NCBI GenBank assembly: GCA_902756345.1
Contig: CACVQR010000002.1
Location: 233,030 to 297,029 of the forward strand
Reading direction: 5' to 3'
From: Fibrobacter succinogenes
GTDB taxonomy: Bacteria; Fibrobacterota; Fibrobacteria; Fibrobacterales; Fibrobacteraceae
Length of the DNA: 64,000 nt
Shown here piece by piece: positions 15,204 to 24,852 of this stretch. The notes beneath the pieces are model-generated. The model had not been told where the DNA came from and did no database searches. It worked only from the letters and a program-made list of their open reading frames with translations. The position numbers and the translations under genes were made by a program. Within the stretch, counting starts at the first letter, position 1, and every line of letters begins with the position of its first letter.

Positions 15204-15217
15204 TGCACAAATGTTCA
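15204..15217 (+). promoter_or_regulatory. LexA-like site upstream of uvrA
   Basis: TGCAC-AAAT-GTTCA lies 45 bp before the uvrA ATG. The LexA motif I recall for Fibrobacter succinogenes is TGCNC-N4-GTGCA; this fits with one mismatch. Its right half, with flanks AATGTTCACTA, is identical to half of the palindrome at 49685. SOS control of uvrA is plausible. Confidence 0.4.
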
Positions 15218-15226
15218 CTAAAAATT

Positions 15227-15247
15227 AGACGGCTAAGCCGTCTTTTT
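15227..15247 (+). terminator. Terminator after corA
   Basis: AGACGGC-taa-GCCGTCT followed by TTTT. It overlaps the likely uvrA promoter, whose -10 box TATATT is at 15249-15254. Confidence 0.75.
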
Positions 15248-15261
15248 CTATATTGCGGCAC

Positions 15262-18200
15262 ATGACAAAGTCTATTGAAATCCGCGACGCGCACGAACAC
15301 AACCTCCGCCATGTGAACCTTTCCATTCCCCGCGATTCCATCGTGGTGGTAACTGGCGTTTCCGGTTCGGGCAAGTCGAGCCTCGCGTTCGATACGGTGT
15401 TCCAGGAAGGTCAGAGGCGATTCGTGGAATCGCTCTCGGCGTACGCGCGCCAGTTCATTGGCCGCATGAAACACCCCGAGGTAGAGAGCGTGCGCGGTAT
15501 TTCGCCGACGATTTCGATTGACCAGAAGACGGTGAACCGTAACCCGCGTTCGACGGTGGGTACGGTGGTGGAGATTTTGGACCATTATCGCTTGCTTTTT
15601 GCCCGCCTCGGCGTGCCGCATTGCCCCGATTGCGGGCGAGTAATCCAGGCGCAGACGGTGGACCAGATTGTCGATAATTTGTATGTGAGCGATGAGGGCA
15701 AGCAGATTACGGTGATGGCGCCGATTGTGCAGGAGCGCAAGGGTGAATACCGCAAGGAGTTGGCAGAACTCAAGGAAAACGGCTTTGTGCGTGCCCGCGT
15801 GGACGGCACGATTTACAGGCTTGAAGAAGTGCCTGCGCTGGTGCGTTACGAGAAGCACACGATTGAGGCGGTGATTGACCGCTTGACGCTGGAACGCAAG
15901 AACATGAGCCGCCTGCGCGAGGCGCTGGAAGGCGCACTGAAATTGACCGACGGAAAGTTGGTGAGCTTCTTGCTGTCGGCAGGTGAGGGCAAGGAAGAAT
16001 ATCGCCTGCAGGGCACTTTGCTCGCTTGCCCCAAGTGCGGCATATCCATCCCGGAACTGGAACCGCGGTTCTTCAGTTTTAACGACCCGAAGGGCCGCTG
16101 CCCCGCGTGTAAGGGTATGGGCGAAAGCTACAAGTTCGACTTGGACCTAATTATTCCGGACAAGACGAAGTCCATCAAGGAAGGCTGCATTGCGACCATC
16201 AAGAAGGACGACGGGACGCTGATTTTTAGCGACTTCGGCCGCCGCAACTTGAGGAACATTGCGAACGAGATGCATTTTTCGCTGAATACGCCGTGGAACA
16301 AGCTCAAGAAGGCGCAGCAGGATGCCGTCTTGTACGGCACGCCCAGCGGGAGCGAACGGGGAATCATGCCCATCATGGAAGAACTGTGGGACATGTGGCA
16401 CATTTACCACTTCCGCAAGTACATGCAGATTGGCGTTTGCCCCGAATGCCACGGCACGCGAATCAACCGCACGGCGAATGCGGTCACGTTCCATGGCGTG
16501 AATCTGACCGAGATGACGGAATGGTCCGTCGAGAAGTCGGTGGAATTTTTCAACAAGATTGACTTGTCCGAAAAGGAAAAGCGAATCGGCAAGGAAATTC
16601 TGAAAGAGATTCGCGGGCGACTTTCGTTCCTCAACGCAGTGGGGCTGGGTTACCTGACCATCAACCGCAAGGCGTCCACGCTTTCGGGCGGTGAAGCGCA
16701 GCGTATTAGGCTTGCAAGTGCCGTGGGCGCCGGCCTGCAGGGCGTGCTTTACGTGCTTGACGAGCCGAGCATCGGGCTCCACCCCCGCGATAACGATAAA
16801 CTGCTCGGGATGTTGGAACATTTGCGTGCGCAGGGCAATTCCCTGATTATCGTGGAACACGACGAAGACACCATGCGCCATGCGGACTGCGTGATTGACG
16901 TGGGGCCGGGTGCTGGCGTGGAAGGCGGTCGCGTGATTGCGGCAGGAACCGTCGAGGAGCTGGAGAAGAACAAGGCTTCGCTGACGGGTGCGTACCTGAG
17001 CGGCCGCAAGGCCATTGAAATTCCCGAAAAGCGCAAGAAGATTGACAAGAATACGCCCAAACTCAAGATTTGCGGTGCCGCTGAAAACAACCTCAAGAAT
17101 ATCGATGTGGAAATTCCGCTGGACGGCGCGCTCACCGTGGTGACGGGTGTTTCTGGCTCCGGCAAGAGTACGCTGATTAACCAGATTTTGCGCCGCGAAC
17201 TGGCCCGCGTGTTCTATAACTCCGAAGAACCGGTAGGCAAGTTCGACCATCTGGAAGGCCTCGAAAACATCGACAAGGTGATTGAAATCGACCAGACGCC
17301 GATTGGCCGCACGCCGCGAAGCAACCCGGCAACGTACACCAAGATTTGGGACGACGTACGCGACCTTTTCGCGAGCATGGAAGAAAGTAAGATTCGCGGG
17401 TACAGCAAGAGTCGTTTCAGCTTCAACGTGAAGGGCGGCCGCTGCGATGCATGCGAAGGCGCGGGCGTGAAAATCGTGGACATGCACATTTTGCCGAGCG
17501 TGCAGGTGACCTGCGAAGTCTGCGGTGGCAAGCGCTTTAACGATGCCACGCGCGAAGTTTATTTCAAGGGCAAGAACGTCTCCGAAATTTTGGACATGAG
17601 CATTGCCGATGCAGCGGAATTCTTCAAGGATATTCCGAAGATTGCAGAACCGCTGAATTTGCTTGTGGAAGTGGGCCTCGGCTACCTTACTTTGGGCCAG
17701 CCTTCGACAACGCTCAGCGGCGGTGAAGCGCAGCGCATTAAAATTGCTTCTGAACTGCGTCGCCCGGGTACCGGCAAGACGCTTTACCTGCTCGACGAAC
17801 CGACGACGGGCTTGCACTTTGAAGACATCCGCAAACTCATGGATTGCCTGAATCGCCTGCGTAGCCTCGGCAACAGCGTCGTGATTATTGAACACAACCT
17901 GGATGTGATCAAGTGCGCTGACTGGATTATCGACTTGGGCCCGGATGCGGGCATCCACGGCGGTCGCGTGATTGCGACAGGTACGCCGGAACAGATTGCG
18001 AAATGCAAAAAATCCGAAACGGGCAAGTACCTCGCGCCGGTGCTCGCGAAAAAGCACGGCGAAAACCATCACTTTGACCGCACACTCAAGGGCGGCGAAG
18101 ATTTGTCGCTCGATATCGAGGTGCATGGCGCCCGCAAGCATAACCTCAAGAATATCGACGTGACGATTCCGCGTCACAAGCTTACGGTGGTCACAGGCGT

Positions 18201-20532
18201 TTCGGGCTCTGGCAAGTCGAGCCTTGCTTTCCATACGCTGTTTAGCGAAGGCCAGCGCCGCTTTGTGGAAACCTTGAGCACGTATGCCCGCCGCTTCTTG
18301 GGCCGCCCTGACCACGGGAGCATCGATTCGATTTCGGGCTTGGCTCCTGCGATTGCGATTGACCAGAAGAGTGCGAGCAAGAGCCCGCGCAGTACGGTGG
18401 CGACCCTCACCGAAATCTATGACTACTTCCGCATTTTCTGGGCGAGGGTCGGCACCCCGCATTGCTTGAAATGCGGGAAGCCAGTGTCTTCGTACAGCGC
18501 GGGCGACCTGATGCAATACGCCTTCGATCGCGATTTGAACAAGAAGGTAACCGTCCTTGCCCCGTTCGAAATCAAGGACGTACTGAAGCTTTCGAAAATC
18601 CTCACTGAGAAGGGTTACCGCAAGGTTTACCTCGGCAATAAGCTGGTGGAACTTCCGCTTCCGAAAATTCCGACCCGTGAAAAACAGTTGTTCGCCGTCG
18701 TCGATACGGTCGTGGTCAAGGAAGAAAACCGCGCTCGCCTAGTGGAAGCGTTTGAGCGCGGCTACCGCGATGGCAATGGAATCCTTTATGTGGAAGACGA
18801 AATGGGTGGTCGCTTGGCCTGTTCCGAAAAGCCGGGCTGCCCCGATTGCGGCTGGTACATGGATTCGGCGCTGAACCCGAAGCACTTCAGTTTCAATACG
18901 CACTGGGGCGCTTGCGAAACCTGCCTTGGCCTCGGTCACTTTAAGGATGGCGAAGTTTGCCCCGATTGCCACGGCGAACGCTTGAAACCGGAATATCTGG
19001 CGGTCCGTATCGGCGACAAGAACATTATGGATGTGAACCACATGAGCATCGCCCAGGCGCTCGAATGGTTCAGCAACGAAAACTTCAAGCGCGACAACTT
19101 CGGGGGCGACAAAAATCCTGATGGCAAGATGACGGTTGCCGAACCTTTGCTCCGTGAAATTGTGGGGCGCCTCAACTTCTTGAAGGGCGTGGGCCTCGGC
19201 TACATCGGCCTTGACCGCGCGGGCGATACGCTCAGTGGCGGTGAATCTCAGCGCATTCGCCTCGCAAGTCAGATCGGTAGTGGTCTCGAAGGAGTGCTCT
19301 ACGTACTGGATGAGCCCACGGTGGGCCTGCACGAAAGCGATACTGCCATGCTGCTCGATACGCTTTACCGCCTGCGCGATTTGGGAAACACGCTCGTGGT
19401 GGTGGAACACGACATGAAGATGATGCAGGCGGCCGACCACATTATTGACATGGGCCCGGCGGCGGGCGAGTTCGGCGGTGAAGTCGTCGCCGAGGGTTCC
19501 CCGGAGCAGCTCTCCAAGCCGTATGCGCTCCAGCAGTTCCCGCGTAGCGAGACGGTCAAGTACCTCACGCACACCATCCCGATGGCGAACGAGATTGCGG
19601 CAAAGCCCATTACCGATTCCACGGAATTCTACGAATTCGAAAAGTTGAATCACAACAACCTGAAGAATTTGTCTGTAAAATTCCCGAAGGGCGCGATTAG
19701 CGTGGTTTGCGGTGTTTCGGGGTCGGGCAAGAGCTCCATGGTCATGGACGAAATCTACCCGCGCCTCAAGAAGAAATTCCAGGCCCGCGGTCGCAAAAAG
19801 CAGAGCGGCGAAGTGTTGCTGGTGGACCAGAGTCCGATTTCGGGTACGCCTCGCAGCACGCCCGCGAGTTTCACGGGCGTGTTTGACGAAATCCGTAGGC
19901 TTTTCGCCAAACTGCCGCAAGCCAAGTTGAAGGGCTTCGATTATGGCCGCTTCAGTTACAACTTGGCTCGCGGCCGCTGCGAGGCCTGCGAAGGCCGCGG
20001 CGCCATCTCGGTAGAAATGCACTTCCTTTCGGACGTGTGGGAAGTCTGCGATGTCTGCGGCGGCAAGCGTTACAATCAGGAGACTCTCACCGTCACCTTT
20101 AAGGGTAAAAATATCGCTGACGTGCTCGACATGCGCGTCGCCGAAGCCTGCGAATTCTTCAAGGACCAGCCGAAAATCCTCCCGAAACTGGAATGCCTGC
20201 GCGATGTGGGCCTCCCGTACGTGAAACTCGGCCAGTCCGTCACCACGCTCAGCGGCGGCGAATCGCAACGCCTCAAGTTGGCGGCGGAACTTGCCCGCAA
20301 ACCCGCCCAAGAAATGGTCTACCTGCTCGATGAACCGACTACAGGGCTCCACCTCAAGGACATTCAGATTCTCTGGAACATGCTCCGCAAACTTTCTGCC
20401 CGCGGCGATACGGTCATCGTTATCGAACATCATCCGGACATTATTCGCCTTGCGGATTGGAAGGTGGAGCTTGGCCCTGTCGGTGGTGCCGAAGGAGGTC
20501 ATTTGCTCAAAATCGGGGCAAATCAGACCTAA
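15262..20532 (+). CDS. uvrA: Double-length UvrA (two fused UvrA copies)
   Basis: A 1756-residue protein, nearly twice the usual ~940. It contains four ABC ATPase cores: Walker A GVSGSGKS starting near residues 32, 629, 979 and 1484, each followed by an LSGGE signature (near 474, 818, 1324, 1663). CxxC zinc motifs are present in both halves. UvrA is the damage-recognition ATPase of nucleotide excision repair. The first half (about 1-940) is complete. The second (about 945-1756) is shorter, lacking the roughly 110-residue insertion domain that in copy 1 separates the zinc module from CPECHGTR. I recall double-length UvrA in Chlamydia. The start ATG at 15262 lies 7 nt after TATATT with no Shine-Dalgarno sequence, suggesting a leaderless mRNA. 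Confidence 0.93.
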   Translation: MTKSIEIRDAHEHNLRHVNLSIPRDSIVVVTGVSGSGKSSLAFDTVFQEGQRRFVESLSAYARQFIGRMKHPEVESVRGISPTISIDQKTVNRNPRSTVGTVVEILDHYRLLFARLGVPHCPDCGRVIQAQTVDQIVDNLYVSDEGKQITVMAPIVQERKGEYRKELAELKENGFVRARVDGTIYRLEEVPALVRYEKHTIEAVIDRLTLERKNMSRLREALEGALKLTDGKLVSFLLSAGEGKEEYRLQGTLLACPKCGISIPELEPRFFSFNDPKGRCPACKGMGESYKFDLDLIIPDKTKSIKEGCIATIKKDDGTLIFSDFGRRNLRNIANEMHFSLNTPWNKLKKAQQDAVLYGTPSGSERGIMPIMEELWDMWHIYHFRKYMQIGVCPECHGTRINRTANAVTFHGVNLTEMTEWSVEKSVEFFNKIDLSEKEKRIGKEILKEIRGRLSFLNAVGLGYLTINRKASTLSGGEAQRIRLASAVGAGLQGVLYVLDEPSIGLHPRDNDKLLGMLEHLRAQGNSLIIVEHDEDTMRHADCVIDVGPGAGVEGGRVIAAGTVEELEKNKASLTGAYLSGRKAIEIPEKRKKIDKNTPKLKICGAAENNLKNIDVEIPLDGALTVVTGVSGSGKSTLINQILRRELARVFYNSEEPVGKFDHLEGLENIDKVIEIDQTPIGRTPRSNPATYTKIWDDVRDLFASMEESKIRGYSKSRFSFNVKGGRCDACEGAGVKIVDMHILPSVQVTCEVCGGKRFNDATREVYFKGKNVSEILDMSIADAAEFFKDIPKIAEPLNLLVEVGLGYLTLGQPSTTLSGGEAQRIKIASELRRPGTGKTLYLLDEPTTGLHFEDIRKLMDCLNRLRSLGNSVVIIEHNLDVIKCADWIIDLGPDAGIHGGRVIATGTPEQIAKCKKSETGKYLAPVLAKKHGENHHFDRTLKGGEDLSLDIEVHGARKHNLKNIDVTIPRHKLTVVTGVSGSGKSSLAFHTLFSEGQRRFVETLSTYARRFLGRPDHGSIDSISGLAPAIAIDQKSASKSPRSTVATLTEIYDYFRIFWARVGTPHCLKCGKPVSSYSAGDLMQYAFDRDLNKKVTVLAPFEIKDVLKLSKILTEKGYRKVYLGNKLVELPLPKIPTREKQLFAVVDTVVVKEENRARLVEAFERGYRDGNGILYVEDEMGGRLACSEKPGCPDCGWYMDSALNPKHFSFNTHWGACETCLGLGHFKDGEVCPDCHGERLKPEYLAVRIGDKNIMDVNHMSIAQALEWFSNENFKRDNFGGDKNPDGKMTVAEPLLREIVGRLNFLKGVGLGYIGLDRAGDTLSGGESQRIRLASQIGSGLEGVLYVLDEPTVGLHESDTAMLLDTLYRLRDLGNTLVVVEHDMKMMQAADHIIDMGPAAGEFGGEVVAEGSPEQLSKPYALQQFPRSETVKYLTHTIPMANEIAAKPITDSTEFYEFEKLNHNNLKNLSVKFPKGAISVVCGVSGSGKSSMVMDEIYPRLKKKFQARGRKKQSGEVLLVDQSPISGTPRSTPASFTGVFDEIRRLFAKLPQAKLKGFDYGRFSYNLARGRCEACEGRGAISVEMHFLSDVWEVCDVCGGKRYNQETLTVTFKGKNIADVLDMRVAEACEFFKDQPKILPKLECLRDVGLPYVKLGQSVTTLSGGESQRLKLAAELARKPAQEMVYLLDEPTTGLHLKDIQILWNMLRKLSARGDTVIVIEHHPDIIRLADWKVELGPVGGAEGGHLLKIGANQT

Positions 20533-20602
20533 AACCACCATCGTTGTGAGCGAAAAAAGAAATGTTTTTATATTTCGTTTAGAAATGTAGACAGGAGAAA
20601 AT

Positions 20603-22960
20603 ATGTCCCTTACCCGTTTGCTTCCGCTTTTGTTGCTGTTGCCGATTCTGATTTGGGCAGCCGACAGTGACAAGAATTTCAGGGTCGCCCCAACTATGTT
20701 CAAGGAAGGCGTTCTGATGGAGCCTGTCGCCAACATGGCGATTGTCAAGAAGGAAAAAATGATCTTGTCGGAATCTCCGATGGTTCCGCTGCGCCCGAAC
20801 ATCATGTTCATGCGCCATAAGAAGGGCCCCAAGGAATACCTTTGGTTCACAGGTCCCGTTGACGTCAAGAACTTTGAAAAACTGCACGCCTTTAGCCTGG
20901 CTGACAACTACCTGAGACCTGCCGAAGTGATGCTGTTGCGTTTCTACGGTTCCCAAACCTCCAGGGCATTCCAGGACGAAGCCGATATTTATTTCGATAG
21001 GGAATACATCTATTCTCCGCGTGTTCCGAAACTTTATTTTAGAAAGAATGGCCAGTGGCAGATGATCCAGGAAACGGAACGTCCGGGCATTATTTCGATT
21101 AAGTCCAATATTAAGGGGCTCGAAGCGATTTCGATTTCTGTTCCCATGAAGGAAGTTCCGTCCTTAGTTTATCCGGTTAACCCGGGCATGTATGCCTTCT
21201 CGTTTTCGGCTCCGAATTACCTGCCGTATGTCGATGCCATTTCTGTTCCGGGCGGCTCCATGGTTGAACTTAAACCGCAATTGCCGGTTGTAGATACCGC
21301 TTCCAGGGTCAAAGCTACGACTACGGTCACATTGCATGCGGTTACCGTTGCCAAGACCCTTGAAGAAACCGAACACCTGTTTGACGTGCTTACCCGCGAT
21401 GTCCAGACCTCCATCGAAAAGGTCGATACCAACGAATTTGACAAGATTTACCCGCCGCTTCGCAAGCCTCTGCTTCTTGGCGTGTCTTCCGATGACAGCG
21501 TCTATGTCAAGTACCGTAACCGCTACAATGGTAAGCGTGAAGAAGCCAAGCTTTATTGGCGCATGAACAGAATGGGTTCTGCAAGTGCCGTAAATGTTGC
21601 CCTCCGCCGTAAAATCGATAGCCTGCAGGCTATTCCTCATAAGGTTTCCCTCGTGCCTACGTCTATTGAAGCGGTTAACGACGAAAAACTCTGCGAAGAC
21701 GTAATCGATTCTGTTGCCATGCGTGAGCAGGCAAAACAGGATTCCATTGCGAAGGCAAATGCACCCAAGGATACGACGGTCAAGGACTCTACAGCCGCCG
21801 CAGCCGTTCCCGCCGAACCCGTAATCAAGACGAAACGTGTGTGCAGAATGGCCGCAGTCCGCATTAACTATGGTAAGAAGGGAGATCGTTATGACGTGTC
21901 CTGGGTCGGCAATGCCGAAGGCTATACCGCCGACTCCCTGTTCGCCCTGCTCACGTCGGGTGCATCTTCTCGCGCCTTTATCTCTATCGAAAGAAACAAG
22001 CCCGTCTGGATTTACCATGAAGGAGACTTGAAGGGCCGCCATCATTACCGTTACCAAAAACACGAACTGGTTGTGAACGACAAGCCGCTCCAGAGTCACG
22101 GTGCTTTTGAACTTCCGCAGTATATCTACGACGAACCCGAAGTTCAGGAATGGCTGAACCGCCCGATTGAGGAAGATGCCCATAAGGTGCAGGAACCCAA
22201 GGCGAAGGCGCTCAGGGTGGACGAGAGTGGCGTTGCGCTCGATGTTTCCATGAAGGTTCCGCGCGTCATTCGCGACCGTGACCGTGGTACGGTGGCCTTG
22301 ATCGATTCCGGTTCCTTCCGTTACAAGGGCAAGGTGGTTTCGCTGTCTCCGTTTGCAATCCACACGACCGAAGTGACTCAGCAGTTCTTCAAGGACGTGA
22401 TGTCCAAGATTGATTCTACGAAGCGCATCAAGGATCGTTCCTCCTTTACGGGTGCCCGTCATCCGGTGCACAATATCACTTGGAACGATGCTCAGTCCTT
22501 CTGTAAGGCTATCGGTGGCGACCTGCCGACCGAAGCCCAATGGGAATTTGCTGGCCGTGCCGACAACAACGAAGGCGCTCTTTGGAACCTTGACGAAAAC
22601 CCGGATCCGGGTGCATACGCCATTTACAAGGCGAACTCCTATAGTCTGGGCAAGAAGAACCCCGCATACGGTCCGCAGCCGGTAAGCACCAAAAAGTCCA
22701 ACGCCTGGGGTATCTTCGATATGTCGGGTAACGTTGCCGAATGGACTCGCGACAAGTACTTCATGTTCTCGGTCTGGGTAGAATCTTCTAACCCGACGGG
22801 TGCCATGATGGGTTCTTCCAAGGTGTACAAGGGTGGTTCCTGGAAGGACAAAGAAAGTCTGTTGAACCTGACTGAACGTGATGATGAAGATCCGCGTTAC
22901 TGGTCTGATGCCATCGGTTTCCGTTGCGCATTCCCCAGGGATCTTTTTGAAGGAAAATAA
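20603..22960 (+). CDS. Secreted protein with C-terminal FGE-sulfatase (SUMF1-like) domain
   Basis: A 785-residue protein with a Sec signal peptide (1-19, ending WAAD). A large N-terminal region of unknown fold contains an Ala/Lys/Asp-rich linker at about 395-420. The C-terminal domain (about 555-780) has the formylglycine-generating-enzyme fold: ISPFAIHTTEVT-like start, LPTEAQWEFAGRA, W-G-I-F-D-M-S-G-N-V-A-E-W and GGSWKD, then IGFRCAF. Active FGEs use two Cys five residues apart; here only the last (in GFRCA) is present, so a structural or non-FGE role is more likely, as for the GldJ/GldK lipoproteins of type IX secretion. AGGAG precedes the ATG, and TATATT lies at 20569. It is coupled to the next gene by a TAATG overlap. 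Confidence 0.8.
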   Translation: MSLTRLLPLLLLLPILIWAADSDKNFRVAPTMFKEGVLMEPVANMAIVKKEKMILSESPMVPLRPNIMFMRHKKGPKEYLWFTGPVDVKNFEKLHAFSLADNYLRPAEVMLLRFYGSQTSRAFQDEADIYFDREYIYSPRVPKLYFRKNGQWQMIQETERPGIISIKSNIKGLEAISISVPMKEVPSLVYPVNPGMYAFSFSAPNYLPYVDAISVPGGSMVELKPQLPVVDTASRVKATTTVTLHAVTVAKTLEETEHLFDVLTRDVQTSIEKVDTNEFDKIYPPLRKPLLLGVSSDDSVYVKYRNRYNGKREEAKLYWRMNRMGSASAVNVALRRKIDSLQAIPHKVSLVPTSIEAVNDEKLCEDVIDSVAMREQAKQDSIAKANAPKDTTVKDSTAAAAVPAEPVIKTKRVCRMAAVRINYGKKGDRYDVSWVGNAEGYTADSLFALLTSGASSRAFISIERNKPVWIYHEGDLKGRHHYRYQKHELVVNDKPLQSHGAFELPQYIYDEPEVQEWLNRPIEEDAHKVQEPKAKALRVDESGVALDVSMKVPRVIRDRDRGTVALIDSGSFRYKGKVVSLSPFAIHTTEVTQQFFKDVMSKIDSTKRIKDRSSFTGARHPVHNITWNDAQSFCKAIGGDLPTEAQWEFAGRADNNEGALWNLDENPDPGAYAIYKANSYSLGKKNPAYGPQPVSTKKSNAWGIFDMSGNVAEWTRDKYFMFSVWVESSNPTGAMMGSSKVYKGGSWKDKESLLNLTERDDEDPRYWSDAIGFRCAFPRDLFEGK

Positions 22961-23523
22961 TGTTTAAAGGAATGCGTCTATTCAAAAAGCTTACGGCTAT
23001 CCCGTATCTGCTTGTTATTGTTGCTTTGCTGATGCCTTTGGCTAATGTTTCTTGTGCCGACGACGTAATTGCCGAGCCCACTCTTTACGAGCTTGCGTCG
23101 GGCCTCGATTTGCGCCAGGAACTGAAACAGCCTGCCTTGGGTATTCTTGAAAAGATGGAAACGGGTAACCCGAGTGCCATGGAAAAGTTCCGGCAGACCA
23201 TGCCGCATTTCCCGCAAATGGAACCGGTTCCGTTCCTCTACGTGATTCTTGCGGGTGCCGTGATTGCGGGCTTGTTTGCGTGCTTTACTCCACTGGGCTC
23301 CATTGCAATGGGAATGCTTACGATGGTCTCGCTCTGGTTCTTCCTCTCGAAACTCGGACAGATCAATTCAGCCATGGGGATGTCACTCTTGAAGGTGGAA
23401 CCCGGCATCGGGATTCATGCGGCATCGTTCATGATTCTGATAGGAACTGCGATGAACCTCGCAACAATCATCCGCCCGATTGTAGAAGAACTTAAGGCGC
23501 GACGCGCCGCGAAAAAGAAGTAA
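22960..23523 (+). CDS. Integral membrane protein, unknown function
   Basis: A 187-residue protein with hydrophobic segments at about residues 14-30, 88-108, 112-130 and 146-166. The first could be a signal anchor. Between the first and second lies a soluble segment of about 55 residues, probably periplasmic. The C-terminus is basic (KARRAAKKK), hence cytoplasmic. No family recognised. Its ATG overlaps the stop of the FGE-like gene by one base, so the two are co-translated and may work together at the envelope. A strong terminator follows. Confidence 0.7.
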   Translation: MFKGMRLFKKLTAIPYLLVIVALLMPLANVSCADDVIAEPTLYELASGLDLRQELKQPALGILEKMETGNPSAMEKFRQTMPHFPQMEPVPFLYVILAGAVIAGLFACFTPLGSIAMGMLTMVSLWFFLSKLGQINSAMGMSLLKVEPGIGIHAASFMILIGTAMNLATIIRPIVEELKARRAAKKK

Positions 23524-23544
23524 AAAAATTCGCCAAAAGAAAAA

Positions 23545-23568
23545 AACTCGCCACAAGGCGAGTTTTTT
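23545..23568 (+). terminator. Terminator of the FGE-like operon
   Basis: AACTCGCC-acaa-GGCGAGTT with T run; A6 on the other side makes it potentially bidirectional towards ychF. Confidence 0.88.
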
Positions 23569-23574
23569 AATGTG

Positions 23575-23622
23575 TAGTGTGAAATGTGTAATGATTAATT
23601 CCACATCCCACATTCCACATTA
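23575..23622. repeat. Heptad array A4 at the ychF 3' end
   Basis: Minus strand from the ychF stop: TAATGTG, GAATGTG, GGATGTG, GAATTAA. Plus strand from the other side: TAGTGTG, AAATGTG, TAATGAT, TAATTCC. The first minus-strand unit begins with the ychF TAA stop itself. It is the same word family as array A6 at 34381. Confidence 0.8.
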
Positions 23623-24717
23623 TACATTGAATAAGAAGTACATGATGTCGCCATCCTGTACCACGTAGTCCTTGCCTTCGGTGCGGACAAGGCCTGCTTC
23701 CTTGGCGGCGTTCCAGCTGCCGTGCTTCAGGAAGTCTTCGTAGCTCAAGGTTTCTGCGCGAATAAAGCCGCGTTCGAAGTCGGTGTGAATTACGCCTGCG
23801 CACTGCGGAGCTTTGTAGCCGGCGTGGAACGTCCAGGCGCGGCATTCCTTTTCGCCTGCGGTAAAGAAGGTGCGGAGCCCAAGGATTTCGTAACCCTTGC
23901 GCACCACGGCGTCGAGGCCCGATTCCTTCATGCCGAGTTCCTTCAGGAATTCGGCCTTGTCCGCAGGTTCCATGGCAGAAAGTTCTTCTTCGATCTTGCC
24001 GCTGATCATGATGACTTCGTGACCGTTTGCAGCAGCGTATTCCTTCAGCTTTTCCACATAGGCGTTACCGGTGAGGATGTCGTCTTCCTTCACGTTGGCG
24101 CAGTAGAAGAGCGGCTTTGCAGTCAACAGGGCCAAGTCCTTGACGATTGCTTCCATTTCTTCGCTGTCGTGCATTACGGTGCGGGCGGCCTTGCCTTCCT
24201 GGAAGGCGTCGCGGAGCTTTTCGCAAGCGGCGAGACGGGCCTTGGCTTCGGCTCCACCCATGCGGGCGGCCTTCGCTTCGGTAGCGAGGCGCTTTTCGAC
24301 CGAGTCGAGGTCCTTCAAGATCAGTTCGGTTTCGATAATTTCGACATCGCGGACCGGATCCACGGAACCGTGCACGTGCACGATGTTTTCGTCGTCGAAG
24401 CAGCGGATGACTTCCATGATGGCTTCGCATTCACGAATGTGGGTCAGGAACTGGTTGCCGAGGCCTTCGCCCTGGGCGGCGCCCTTTACAAGACCTGCAA
24501 TATCCACAAATTCTGTAACGGCGGGAACGATGGATTTCGGATTGTAGACCTTGACCAGTTCGTCGAGGCGGCTATCCGGCACGCTCACCATACCCACGTT
24601 CGGTTCGATGGTGCAGAAGGGGTAGTTGGCCGCTTCGGCGCCGGCGTTGGTGATGGCGTTAAAGATGGTGGACTTGCCCACGTTGGGGAGGCCTACGATA
24701 CCGCATTTAAAACCCAT
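23620..24717 (-). CDS. ychF: YchF/Obg-family ATPase
   Basis: A 365-residue protein with the YchF layout: P-loop GLPNVGKST (about 8-16), switch region with VDIAGLVKGAAQGEGLGNQFL, a coiled-coil insert, and a C-terminal TGS-like domain ending GDIMYFLFNV, as in E. coli YchF. YchF binds ATP rather than GTP because its G4 motif is altered (here CANVKEDD). It associates with ribosomes and stress or redox responses. It is transcribed divergently from the MATE gene. Its TAA stop codon is the start of heptad array A4. Confidence 0.95.
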   Translation of the reverse strand: MGFKCGIVGLPNVGKSTIFNAITNAGAEAANYPFCTIEPNVGMVSVPDSRLDELVKVYNPKSIVPAVTEFVDIAGLVKGAAQGEGLGNQFLTHIRECEAIMEVIRCFDDENIVHVHGSVDPVRDVEIIETELILKDLDSVEKRLATEAKAARMGGAEAKARLAACEKLRDAFQEGKAARTVMHDSEEMEAIVKDLALLTAKPLFYCANVKEDDILTGNAYVEKLKEYAAANGHEVIMISGKIEEELSAMEPADKAEFLKELGMKESGLDAVVRKGYEILGLRTFFTAGEKECRAWTFHAGYKAPQCAGVIHTDFERGFIRAETLSYEDFLKHGSWNAAKEAGLVRTEGKDYVVQDGDIMYFLFNV

Positions 24718-24852
24718 GATAATCTCCAGTTTTGGCGGCTACCTATCTGCCGCTCGTTTTTTTGCGATGTAAAGGTAGAAAAATGCCCTTGGAGGCAGCC
24801 CCATGAAAATCTAAATTTACGCCCGTTTTTAAGGTACACAATCAAGAAACTT

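Noticed and set aside
11512..15858. A 1448-codon open frame on the minus strand
   Set aside because: It runs antisense to secDF, corA and the start of uvrA, all with clear family motifs. Its translation is His- and low-complexity-rich with no domain, and the openness comes from the strong third-position bias of the real genes.
16147..20907. Long minus-strand frames opposite uvrA
   Set aside because: They are antisense to conserved ABC motifs and have no recognisable domains or starts.
23722..24852. N-terminal extension of the MATE transporter (open frame from 23722)
   Set aside because: This part is antisense to ychF. The MATE family N-terminus begins at the ATG at 24853.
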